Below are positions 1-5,527 of a stretch of DNA of 6,530 nt, in pieces (within the stretch, counting starts at the first letter, position 1; each line of letters begins with the position of its first letter). The notes under the pieces are model-generated. The model saw nothing but the letters and a program-made list of their open reading frames with translations. It made no database searches and was not told the origin of the DNA. Position numbers and translations under genes: made by a program. Source of the stretch: an uncultured Micrococcales bacterium (lineage in GTDB: Bacteria; Actinomycetota; Actinomycetes; Actinomycetales; Microbacteriaceae). The stretch is from contig CAJXMQ010000055.1 in NCBI GenBank assembly GCA_913056225.1, positions 1-6,530 of the forward strand, in the 5' to 3' direction.

Positions 1-713
1 CTTGCAGCTCCAGAGGCTGCAGCCTCTGGATCTAGGTATTTTCCCCTACCAACCGGTTTGAAGTTTTCATCCAACTCATAGTGAAGTGGGATTCCAGTTG
101 GAATGTTTAGCTCTGAAATCTCATCATCGCTGATGCCCTCTAGGTGTTTCACTAAGGCCCTGAGTGAGTTTCCGTGAGCCGTTATCAATACCGAGCCTCT
201 GGACTTGAGCTCCGGCTGAATACTTTCCTCCCAGAATGGAAGCATTCGATCTAAGACATCTTTCAAACATTCTGTTTTTGGAACCTCAATGTCCTCATAG
301 CGCCTGTCAGTGGACTGATCAAACTCAGAACCGGTTTCAATCTCGGGAGGTGGAACATCAAAACTTCTTCTCCAAGTTTGAAACTTCTCAGCACCAAACT
401 GTTCTAGCGTTTGAGCTTTGTCTTTTCCTTGAAGTGCGCCGTAGTGACGCTCGTTGAGTCTCCAGTCTCTGACCACATCAAGCCAACTAAGGTCTGCCTC
501 GGCAAGCGCTATCTCTGCTGTGTGGATGGCACGCTTAAGCCTTGAGGTGAAAACAATCTTTGGAAACAGTCCTGATTCGGCCAATAGCTCGCCAGCTCTT
601 TTTGCCTCGGTTCTACCCTGATCGCTTAGTTCGACATCCACCCAACCGGTGAAAAGGTTTTTTTGATTCCATACGCTGTTGCCGTGCCTCAGCAAAATTA
701 GTTGATAGCTCAT
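1..713 (-). CDS. gpmA: 2,3-bisphosphoglycerate-dependent phosphoglycerate mutase, 3' end cut by the window edge
   Basis: Cytoplasmic glycolytic enzyme interconverting 3- and 2-phosphoglycerate through a phosphohistidine intermediate. Reading leftwards from ATG at 713 gives 237 codons without a stop. The N-terminus has the dPGM signature LLRHGNSVWN with catalytic His10, followed by LFTGWVDVELS (20-30), TSRLKRA with Arg61, and LNERHYGALQG (86-96) with the acid/base Glu88. The second active-site His180 sits in TAHGNSLRALVKHLEG. The C-terminal part reaches PTGIPLHYELD and GKYLDPEAAASGAA. Family members are about 245-250 aa, so only about a dozen residues should be missing (inferred). Asn12 replaces the common Glu/Gln after RHG. 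The start lies 9 nt after the ygfZ stop with no clear Shine-Dalgarno, so translation probably depends on coupling to ygfZ. It is the last gene seen in a five-gene minus-strand unit. Identification is secure from motifs along the whole length. Confidence 0.97.
   Translation of the reverse strand, partial: MSYQLILLRHGNSVWNQKNLFTGWVDVELSDQGRTEAKRAGELLAESGLFPKIVFTSRLKRAIHTAEIALAEADLSWLDVVRDWRLNERHYGALQGKDKAQTLEQFGAEKFQTWRRSFDVPPPEIETGSEFDQSTDRRYEDIEVPKTECLKDVLDRMLPFWEESIQPELKSRGSVLITAHGNSLRALVKHLEGISDDEISELNIPTGIPLHYELDENFKPVGRGKYLDPEAAASGAA
9..30. repeat. 22-bp perfect palindrome inside the gpmA 3' coding region
   Basis: Eleven bases pair exactly with the next eleven with no spacer, centred between 19 and 20 (core CAGAGGCTGCAGCCTCTG). 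As RNA it could fold into a 9-bp stem with a TGCA loop. It encodes part of the DPEAAASGAA tail of GpmA, so codon constraint explains some of the symmetry. No T-tract is visible on either side, and what follows the gpmA stop lies outside the window. A role is not established. Confidence 0.5.
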
Positions 714-722
714 GCGAACAGT

Positions 723-1670
723 TTAGGGCTTGTTATTAAGCCTCAGTCTTGGAAGCTTGGGAACATCGCTAACTGAACCTGCGGTTTGTGGAACCAGCAC
801 CTCTTGAGTTGCGCCCAATCCGTTTTCTAGTCGCAAATCGGCATCATAATCAACATTGCGCTTTATCAGAGCCAAAGCAATTGGACCAGCTTCATAGTGG
901 TTTCCAGAGATTGTAATCTTGCCAACAGATTTGTCCCCAACGAATAACTCATCCCCTGGTTTTGGAAGATCTGTTCCATCCTCCAAATAAAGCATTGTCA
1001 GCCGCCGCGGAGGGTGACCGAGTTTATGCACCTTGGCAACCGCCTCCTGGCCTTTATAGCAACCCTTTTGCAGATGAACCGCAGAGGTCAGGTAGTCCAA
1101 CTCATGTGGCAGGGATTTTTCATCAATTTCAGTTTCCGCAGGTCTTCCCGCATAAATCCTGATTGGCTCCACTGATTCCAAATCAATCAGCTCCTCAGGC
1201 AGAGAGTCAGTGATATTCAAAAACACCGGGTGAGCGATCTCTCTAGCTCCGTAGCGGTAACCACCCATTGCAACATCTGGCCAACTGTCTTGGAAAAAGA
1301 CATCTTCAACTGGCTTTCCATAGCTTGCATAAACAGCTAGCTCTGGTTTTGTTATCTCCACCTGTTTTCTAAATCTCATCTTCACGAGGTAGTCAAATAA
1401 TTCATCAACCACCGATGAGCCAGTAATTATCAACACCTCAGTTTCTGTGCCAACAACTCTCAGGATGTGTTGAAGTCTCCCTTGGGCATCCAACGAGAGT
1501 GCCTCTCTGGATTCACCGGGGGTAAGGTCGTCAAGCTTTTGACTAAAGAGGCTATTGAGCCAACTGAGGCGGTCCTCGCCACTGACTGAGATCAGCGAGA
1601 AGTCTGTTTCCGCTAAAGCCTCTCCAGATGCAAAAGCTCTTTGCCTGATGTTCGGGTTTTCACTAATCAA
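723..1670 (-). CDS. ygfZ: YgfZ/GcvT-family folate-binding protein, Fe-S cluster maintenance
   Basis: A 315-aa cytoplasmic protein related to the glycine-cleavage T-protein. In E. coli, YgfZ binds folate and supports Fe-S enzymes such as the tRNA methylthiolase MiaB. The diagnostic motif KGCYKGQE is at 202-209, with the functionally important Cys204, followed by VAKVHKLGHPPRRL. Earlier blocks fit the family: GEDRLSWLNSLFSQ (31-44), LSLDAQGRLQHILRVV (58-73) and VKMRFRKQVE (96-105). The length is close to E. coli YgfZ (326 aa). The start is TTG: its TTGA overlaps the TGA of the upstream nitrobindin-like gene, GGAG at 1676-1679 lies 5 nt before it, and an in-frame TAG a few codons upstream leaves no other start. 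The pairing with a heme-binding-type protein fits an iron or redox-homeostasis theme (inference). Function in this organism is inferred from the family. Confidence 0.93.
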   Translation of the reverse strand: MISENPNIRQRAFASGEALAETDFSLISVSGEDRLSWLNSLFSQKLDDLTPGESREALSLDAQGRLQHILRVVGTETEVLIITGSSVVDELFDYLVKMRFRKQVEITKPELAVYASYGKPVEDVFFQDSWPDVAMGGYRYGAREIAHPVFLNITDSLPEELIDLESVEPIRIYAGRPAETEIDEKSLPHELDYLTSAVHLQKGCYKGQEAVAKVHKLGHPPRRLTMLYLEDGTDLPKPGDELFVGDKSVGKITISGNHYEAGPIALALIKRNVDYDADLRLENGLGATQEVLVPQTAGSVSDVPKLPRLRLNNKP

Positions 1671-2260
1671 TCTCGCTCCAACCTCGCCGATGCGTGGCTA
1701 CCAAGAGGGTTTCCCAAGGCCGCCATGTCCCACGCCCACAACAGTGCGCCCTCAACAAGTCCAAACATTCGCTGGCCAGCGGAGTATTCCTTCGCGTGCG
1801 GGGAACGAAGGACTGCATCTGTTGCCAATTGAACCCTGGCGCCTTTTATGTTTCCAAAATAAAGTTCGCTGATTCCGCTTGGTTGCAAAATCCCAGCCTC
1901 GATGTCAAAGCCATCCTCGCTGTTTCGGTATGTCTCTAAATCTTCTCGTGACTGAATGAGTTTTTTGCCAGTGGGGGGCAGCAGCCCCGGGCCGCTGTCG
2001 CCGTCTTGGGCGTCCCTGGCAAGTCTGAAAAATCCAACCTCGCTGGGGAGCAGGGACTTGTCTGAAAGCATCACGACGTTTGATTCGTATCGCAAATAAT
2101 CATCACCGTTATGAGTGAAGCTGACGGTTTGCGAGAATTCGGTTTCTAATTGCTGATCATTGATGGTGTAGCTGACAACACCGGTTCCGCGCCAAGACCC
2201 CACAAGAAACGCAAATGGGGTGAGTTCAAGCGGTAGGTCAGCAGGAAGCTCGAAAGCCAA
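1667..2260 (-). CDS. Nitrobindin-like heme-binding beta-barrel protein (FABP-like, former DUF1794)
   Basis: A 197-aa soluble protein of the THAP4/nitrobindin family. Characterised members bind ferric heme in a ten-stranded barrel and react with NO or peroxynitrite. The family GxWxGxG motif is GSWRGTG at 21-27, after an ELPADLPLELTPFAFLVG N-terminus typical of actinobacterial homologues. The C-terminal block GLVEGALLWAWDMAALG leads to GNPLGSHASARLERD, where His189 sits at the expected position of the axial heme ligand. Mycobacterial Rv2717c is about 164 aa. The extra length here appears to be an insert near 81-119, rich in Gly, Pro and Asp at its start. Translation begins at TTG, directly after the TAG of the 36-aa gene. 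That TAG is in frame, so no longer start exists, and AAGGG at 2271-2275 is a plausible ribosome site. The stop overlaps the ygfZ start. Heme binding is inferred from the motif and not visible directly. Confidence 0.88.
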   Translation of the reverse strand: MAFELPADLPLELTPFAFLVGSWRGTGVVSYTINDQQLETEFSQTVSFTHNGDDYLRYESNVVMLSDKSLLPSEVGFFRLARDAQDGDSGPGLLPPTGKKLIQSREDLETYRNSEDGFDIEAGILQPSGISELYFGNIKGARVQLATDAVLRSPHAKEYSAGQRMFGLVEGALLWAWDMAALGNPLGSHASARLERD

Positions 2261-2371
2261 CTACTTTTGACCCTTATAAAGCTTGTAAATAACCAATCCG
2301 CCAACACCCGCGATTGCAAGTGAGGCAAGCACCAGCAAACCTAGAAAGAAAATTTCAAGAGCTAAAAGCAT
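2261..2371 (-). CDS. Small single-pass membrane protein, 36 aa, unknown function
   Basis: ATG at 2371 opens a 36-codon frame ending in TAG at 2263-2261. The protein begins MLLALEIFFLGLLVLAS, has one continuous hydrophobic segment over about residues 3-29, and ends in a basic tail IYKLYKGQK. By the positive-inside rule the C-terminus should be cytoplasmic. Three things argue that it is real. An AGGA (2379-2382) lies 7 nt before the ATG. It starts 9 nt after the 84-aa membrane gene. Its stop is directly followed by the TTG start of the nitrobindin-like gene, and its last codons carry that gene's ribosome site. I do not recognise a family. It could be a subunit or regulator of the adjacent three-TM protein, or mainly a coupling leader peptide for the downstream gene. 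Both ideas are inference. Confidence 0.72.
   Translation of the reverse strand: MLLALEIFFLGLLVLASLAIAGVGGLVIYKLYKGQK
2271..2275 (-). promoter_or_regulatory. Shine-Dalgarno for the TTG-started nitrobindin-like gene, inside the small membrane gene
   Basis: On the minus strand AAGGG lies 10 nt before TTG 2260, within the last codons of the 36-aa frame (TAT AAG GGT). Because the codon before the TTG is a stop, this site and the TTG together fix the start of the nitrobindin-like gene. Confidence 0.5.
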
Positions 2372-2380
2372 GTCTATATC

Positions 2381-2635
2381 CTAGACCAGCAGCGTAAAAG
2401 CCGTGGCAACCAACATAATTGCCAACGATCCGGCCGATGCATAAACCATCTGTCTGACTGTCTCCGATGGTCTTGCACTCACTAAGTGCTGCATGGACAC
2501 TGCTGCCAGGCTGCCTGCAGCTAGCATTCCAAAAACTGCAAAACGCTCACTTGATTCGATGCTTACAGTCGCCCAGAGACTCACCATTGCAACCGTCAGC
2601 AAGATAAGCGCCACTGGTATCCACTGCTTCCACAC
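2381..2635 (-). CDS. Small three-TM integral membrane protein, 84 aa, unknown function
   Basis: First gene of the minus-strand unit. The 84-aa product has three hydrophobic stretches: about 5-24 (WIPVALILLTVAMVSLWATV), 32-50 (FAVFGMLAAGSLAAVSMQH) and 64-84 (VYASAGSLAIMLVATAFTLLV). The short loop between the first two contains ESSE and the loop after the second carries Arg55 and Arg62, so the N-terminus (Lys3) and second loop are likely cytoplasmic and the C-terminus outside. The start is GTG; an in-frame TAG 9-11 nt upstream excludes extension. No Shine-Dalgarno is evident, but TAGATT lies at the right distance for a leaderless transcript. The stop is 9 nt before the 36-aa membrane gene. I do not recognise the family and assign no function; codon use resembles that of neighbouring genes. 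Confidence 0.75.
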   Translation of the reverse strand: MWKQWIPVALILLTVAMVSLWATVSIESSERFAVFGMLAAGSLAAVSMQHLVSARPSETVRQMVYASAGSLAIMLVATAFTLLV

Positions 2636-2641
2636 AGGCTC

Positions 2642-2647
2642 AATCTA
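2642..2647 (-). promoter_or_regulatory. Candidate -10 element for the minus-strand operon, leaderless type
   Basis: TAGATT on the minus strand matches the TANNNT actinobacterial -10 and ends 6 nt before GTG 2635, so transcription would begin at or next to the start codon. This would explain the missing Shine-Dalgarno. No convincing -35 hexamer is seen 16-18 bp further upstream. Inferred from pattern and spacing only. Confidence 0.4.
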
Positions 2648-2679
2648 TCGAATAATTCCCGAAATACCTCCCATCCCGC

Positions 2680-2685
2680 TATTCT
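2680..2685 (+). promoter_or_regulatory. Candidate -10 element for glnR
   Basis: TATTCT fits TANNNT and would place the transcript start near 2692, just ahead of the GAGGG ribosome site. A weak -35-like TTCCCG occurs 18 bp upstream (2656-2661). It lies within the 72-bp divergent region shared with the minus-strand operon, so the two promoters would sit almost back to back. Confidence 0.35.
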
Positions 2686-2693
2686 TGGACCAC

Positions 2694-2698
2694 GAGGG
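2694..2698 (+). promoter_or_regulatory. Shine-Dalgarno of glnR
   Basis: GAGGG lies 9 nt before ATG 2708 and is the clearest ribosome site in the window. It supports this ATG, which also gives an N-terminus that aligns with GlnR proteins. Confidence 0.65.
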
Positions 2699-2707
2699 CA
2701 GATACAC

Positions 2708-3373
2708 ATGGCAAGAATCATTGTTTTATCAAACGACAGCACTTCCCCTGCCTTGCCCGCTCTGGCTCTCATGAACCACAGCATTAGCTATCTGCCAACC
2801 GAAGCCTCCGCATTGGTAAATGCCCCGAGTCACGATTTGATTTTGCTCGATGGCAGAACTGATCTGAGTGAAATCAAATCCCTCGCAAAACTCCTGCATA
2901 CAGCTGGAAGGTCAAGACCATTAATGCTGATTTGTGGCGAGGGAATGCTTACAACCCTGAACGCTGACTGGCACGTGGATGATTTCATACTCTCCACTGC
3001 GGGACCTGCTGAGATTGAGGCAAGAATCAGGCTTGCCATAGAAACAGTCCGCTCAAACAGTGAGATGCCGCAGGGACTAAACATCGATGAGGCAAGCTTT
3101 TCGGCAAAGGTCAATGGCAAAAACCTAGATCTGACATTCAAAGAATTTGAATTACTTCGCTATCTCGCCGACCATTCAGGTCAGGTGCTAACCAGGGAAC
3201 AACTGCTCAGCGAGGTCTGGGGCTATGACTATTTTGGGGGAACTAGAACGGTCGATGTTCACATCCGAAGGCTCAGGGCCAAGTTGGGTGAAATGGAATC
3301 ACTGATAACCACCGTTAGAAACGTGGGCTACATGCTCACCCGAGAATCAAGATCCAAAGCCGAAGCTAAGTAA
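2708..3373 (+). CDS. glnR: GlnR-type orphan OmpR-family response regulator (nitrogen metabolism)
   Basis: A 221-aa DNA-binding regulator. The receiver-like domain (about 1-115) reads like actinobacterial GlnR: LPALALMNHSISYLPTEAS, DLILLDGRTDL with Asp48 at the GlnR Asp50 position, NADWHVDDFIL and STAGPAEIEARIRLA. The usual receiver acidic pair and the KP motif are not apparent, as expected for GlnR, which works without a cognate kinase. The C-terminal winged helix (about 128-211) contains LTFKEFELLRYLADHSGQV, EVWGYDYFGGTRTVDVH and IRRLRAKLG, then TVRNVGYML. GlnR controls glutamine synthetase, ammonium transport and nitrate/nitrite genes in Streptomyces and mycobacteria. In M. tuberculosis glnR precedes mshD, near phosphate-transport genes; here ppk follows after 72 nt with no mshD between. 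A short charged tail (SRSKAEAK) follows the winged helix. No divergent histidine kinase is present. Another PhoB-like regulator is the alternative, but the GlnR-specific blocks make it unlikely. Confidence 0.9.
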   Translation: MARIIVLSNDSTSPALPALALMNHSISYLPTEASALVNAPSHDLILLDGRTDLSEIKSLAKLLHTAGRSRPLMLICGEGMLTTLNADWHVDDFILSTAGPAEIEARIRLAIETVRSNSEMPQGLNIDEASFSAKVNGKNLDLTFKEFELLRYLADHSGQVLTREQLLSEVWGYDYFGGTRTVDVHIRRLRAKLGEMESLITTVRNVGYMLTRESRSKAEAK

Positions 3374-3445
3374 TACTCAGTAAAGCTCAGGTGAACTAAT
3401 CAAACAGCTCTGTTTTGCAGGCCCGTAATGTGCCATGCTTAACCA
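3374..3445 (+). promoter_or_regulatory. glnR-ppk intergenic region: tandem repeat, palindrome and candidate ppk promoter
   Basis: This 72-nt gap holds three noticeable elements. CTCAG occurs at 3376-3380 and 3386-3390, a 10-bp-period direct repeat (CTCAGTAAAG/CTCAGGTGAA). On the minus strand the second unit reads GTTCACCTGAG, resembling one half of an actinobacterial PHO box. AAACAG-CT-CTGTTT (3402-3415) is a palindrome with 6-bp arms. TAATGT (3426-3431) is a candidate -10, with CATGCT (3434-3439) as an alternative that would give a leaderless ppk mRNA. No good -35 is seen, which would suit an activator-dependent promoter. No ribosome site precedes the ppk GTG. No terminator is visible, so readthrough from glnR is also possible. 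All functional readings are inference. Confidence 0.4.
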
Positions 3446-5527
3446 GTGAGTGACGAAATCATCCTTCCCGACAGCCGCTTCAGTGAACGCGAGCTGAGCT
3501 GGCTTGATTTCAACCAAAGAGTTTTGGAACTTGCAGAAGATGAATCAATACCTCTTTTAGAGCGTGTTCACTTCTTATCGATCTTTGCCTCAAACCTTGA
3601 TGAGTTTTTCATGGTTCGCGTTGCCAGCCTGAAAAGAAGGATTGCCACTGGCATTGCCGTTCCCAGCGCCAGCGGGCAAGACCCGCAAGAGGTAATTGAA
3701 GAAATTGCAGCCAAAAACCGTGAATTGCAAAATCGTCACGCAGAAGTTTTCAAATCAGTCATCAACCCGCAACTGGACAAAGTCGGAATAGACATCCTTC
3801 ACTGGAGCGAACTCAGTGAAACTGAAAAGCAGTATTTGAACGATTTCTACGAATCGCAAATTTTCCCGGTGCTAACACCACTGGCCGTGGACCCTGCCCA
3901 CCCTTTCCCTTACATATCCGGCTTGAGTCTGAACCTGGCGGTGGTGCTGAGAAACCCCAAAAATAACTCCGAGCACTTCGCTCGCGTAAAAGTGCCACCA
4001 CTACTTCCAAGGTTTGCAAAGGTTCCAGAGAGTGAAAAACACCGCTTTGTGCCCTTGGAAGACATCATCGGTGAAAACCTGCAGTCACTTTTTCCAGGCA
4101 TGGAGGTGGTTCAACACCACACTTTCAGAGTGACCAGGAATGAAGACCTAGAGGTTGACGAGGAAGAAACTGACAACCTGCTAAACCAGTTAGAAAAAGA
4201 ACTGCTGCGCAGAAGGTTTGGGCCCCCTGTGAGGCTTGAAGTTGCAGAAGACATTGACCCAACTGTTTTGAGCATCCTGCAAAGAGAGCTAAACATCGAA
4301 CAAGCCGATGTTTATCACCTGCCAGAGCCATTGGATCTGACCGGGCTTACCGAGATTGCATTCATGCGCATGCCGGAGCACCACTTTGAATCCCACCCAA
4401 TCACCACCAATCGATACCTCTCAACTGGTGATGATGAGCCTGCGGACATATTTGGCGCATTGCGTGAGCGAGATGTTTTACTGCACCACCCCTATGAGTC
4501 TTTTGCAACGAGTGTTCAAGCCTTTTTGGAACAAGCTGCCAACGACCCTCAGGTATTGGCCATCAAGCAAACCCTGTATCGAACAAGTGGTGATTCACCA
4601 GTCATTGATGCTCTGATTCAAGCTGCCGAGAGTGGCAAGCAGGTGTTGGCGGTGGTGGAGATCAAAGCCCGCTTTGACGAACAAAACAACATCACTTGGG
4701 CCAAAAAGTTAGAATCCGCTGGAGTTCATGTTGTTTACGGTCTGGTTGGGCTAAAGACTCACTGCAAGCTTTCTCTGGTCATTCGCCAAGAAGCAGGAGT
4801 GCTTAGGCGCTATTGCCACATTGGAACTGGAAACTACAACCCAAAAACAGCAAGGTACTACGAGGACCTAGGTCTTCTCACCTCAGACGATGCAATTGGT
4901 GAGGATCTAGCAAAGCTATTTAATCAACTAAGTGGTTTTTCTGCCAAAGCCGAATACTCCTCAATCCTCACCTCCCCGGTTGGAATCCGCGAGGGACTAA
5001 CCGAAAAGATTCGCCGTGAGGCAGAGCTTGCCAAAGCTGGCAAGCCCGCAAGGATTCGACTAAAGATGAACTCACTGGTAGATGAGCAAATCATTGATGA
5101 GCTTTATAGGGCATCAATTGCGGGCGTTGAGATTGAGGTTCTGGTCAGGGGCATGTGTGCGTTGATTCCAGGAGTAGAGGGCCTTAGTGAAAATATTCGA
5201 GTGAGATCTATTTTGGGAAGATACCTCGAGCACTCCAGAATCTTTGCCTTTGATAATGACGGTGACCCCGAGGTTTATATCGGCTCTGCCGACATGATGC
5301 ACAGAAACTTGGATCGTCGTGTTGAAGCCATTGTCCGTCTCACTCAAGCCGATCACATCAAAGAGTTGCACGAAATGTTAGACCTGGCAATGAGTGATGA
5401 GGTCTCTGCCTGGGACTTACAATCCGATAACTCTTGGCTTAGAAAAACTGGAACAAAGGCTGAGACACTGTTGGATTATCAAGATATGTTGATGCAGATA
5501 ACACTGGAGAAAAAGAAACTGCGCTAA
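3446..5527 (+). CDS. ppk: Polyphosphate kinase 1
   Basis: A 693-aa enzyme that reversibly polymerises the ATP gamma-phosphate into inorganic polyphosphate; E. coli PPK1 is 688 aa, so it is full length. Domain order fits PPK1: N domain (about 10-110) with FSERELSWLDFNQRVLELA and IFASNLDEFFMVRVASLKRR, where Asn50 should contact the ATP base; head domain (about 120-325); C1 (about 335-505) and C2 (about 510-690), both phospholipase-D-like. His439 in GLKTHCKLS is the autophosphorylated histidine and His596 in GRYLEHSRIF the second essential one. Arg379 (LYRTS) and Arg409 (KARFDEQNN) match the phosphate-binding arginines. The start is GTG 3446; the upstream in-frame ATG 3428 hits a stop at 3440-3442. 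The stop TAA overlaps the mutT1 ATG by one base. Its position beside pstB and mutT1 fits regulation by phosphate status (PhoP or RegX3-like control of ppk is known in actinobacteria), but no kinase/regulator pair is in the window. Confidence 0.98.
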   Translation: MSDEIILPDSRFSERELSWLDFNQRVLELAEDESIPLLERVHFLSIFASNLDEFFMVRVASLKRRIATGIAVPSASGQDPQEVIEEIAAKNRELQNRHAEVFKSVINPQLDKVGIDILHWSELSETEKQYLNDFYESQIFPVLTPLAVDPAHPFPYISGLSLNLAVVLRNPKNNSEHFARVKVPPLLPRFAKVPESEKHRFVPLEDIIGENLQSLFPGMEVVQHHTFRVTRNEDLEVDEEETDNLLNQLEKELLRRRFGPPVRLEVAEDIDPTVLSILQRELNIEQADVYHLPEPLDLTGLTEIAFMRMPEHHFESHPITTNRYLSTGDDEPADIFGALRERDVLLHHPYESFATSVQAFLEQAANDPQVLAIKQTLYRTSGDSPVIDALIQAAESGKQVLAVVEIKARFDEQNNITWAKKLESAGVHVVYGLVGLKTHCKLSLVIRQEAGVLRRYCHIGTGNYNPKTARYYEDLGLLTSDDAIGEDLAKLFNQLSGFSAKAEYSSILTSPVGIREGLTEKIRREAELAKAGKPARIRLKMNSLVDEQIIDELYRASIAGVEIEVLVRGMCALIPGVEGLSENIRVRSILGRYLEHSRIFAFDNDGDPEVYIGSADMMHRNLDRRVEAIVRLTQADHIKELHEMLDLAMSDEVSAWDLQSDNSWLRKTGTKAETLLDYQDMLMQITLEKKKLR
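5026..5045. repeat. 8-bp perfect inverted repeat within ppk
   Basis: GCTTGCCA and TGGCAAGC flank a 4-nt AAGC centre, so the RNA could form an 8-bp hairpin. It encodes the ELAKAGK stretch between the C1 and C2 domains. There is no T-tract, and it lies in the middle of a gene, so it is not a terminator. It may be chance plus Ala/Lys codon repetition. Confidence 0.35.

Noticed and set aside
236..457. Plus-strand open frame of 73 codons
   Set aside because: It lies antisense within gpmA, whose motifs are continuous through this stretch, and its translation has no recognisable domain.
658..664. Seven-base T run (A run in gpmA), considered as a slippage or frameshift site
   Set aside because: The GpmA frame is intact on both sides and the run encodes the ordinary Asn-Gln-Lys-Asn stretch.
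1975..1988. GGGGC/GCCCC hairpin next to a T-run, considered as a terminator
   Set aside because: It lies inside the nitrobindin-like gene. On the minus strand the run after the stem is A-rich, and on the plus strand the T-run comes before the stem.
2146..2328. Minus-strand 60-codon frame across the small membrane gene and the nitrobindin-like 5' end
   Set aside because: It is out of frame with two better-supported coding regions that have ribosome sites and family motifs.
2650..2665. Possible GlnR box upstream of glnR (GAATA-N6-GAAAT)
   Set aside because: Only the GAAA half fits the gTnAC-n6-GAAAc consensus; the other half does not match.
2493..2774. Plus-strand open frame of 93 codons spanning the divergent region
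   Set aside because: It is antisense to the 84-aa membrane gene and overlaps the start of glnR out of frame; it has no ribosome site and an irregular composition.
2830..3141. Minus-strand 103-codon frame opposite glnR
   Set aside because: It is a shadow of the GlnR receiver coding sequence; no motif or ribosome site supports it.
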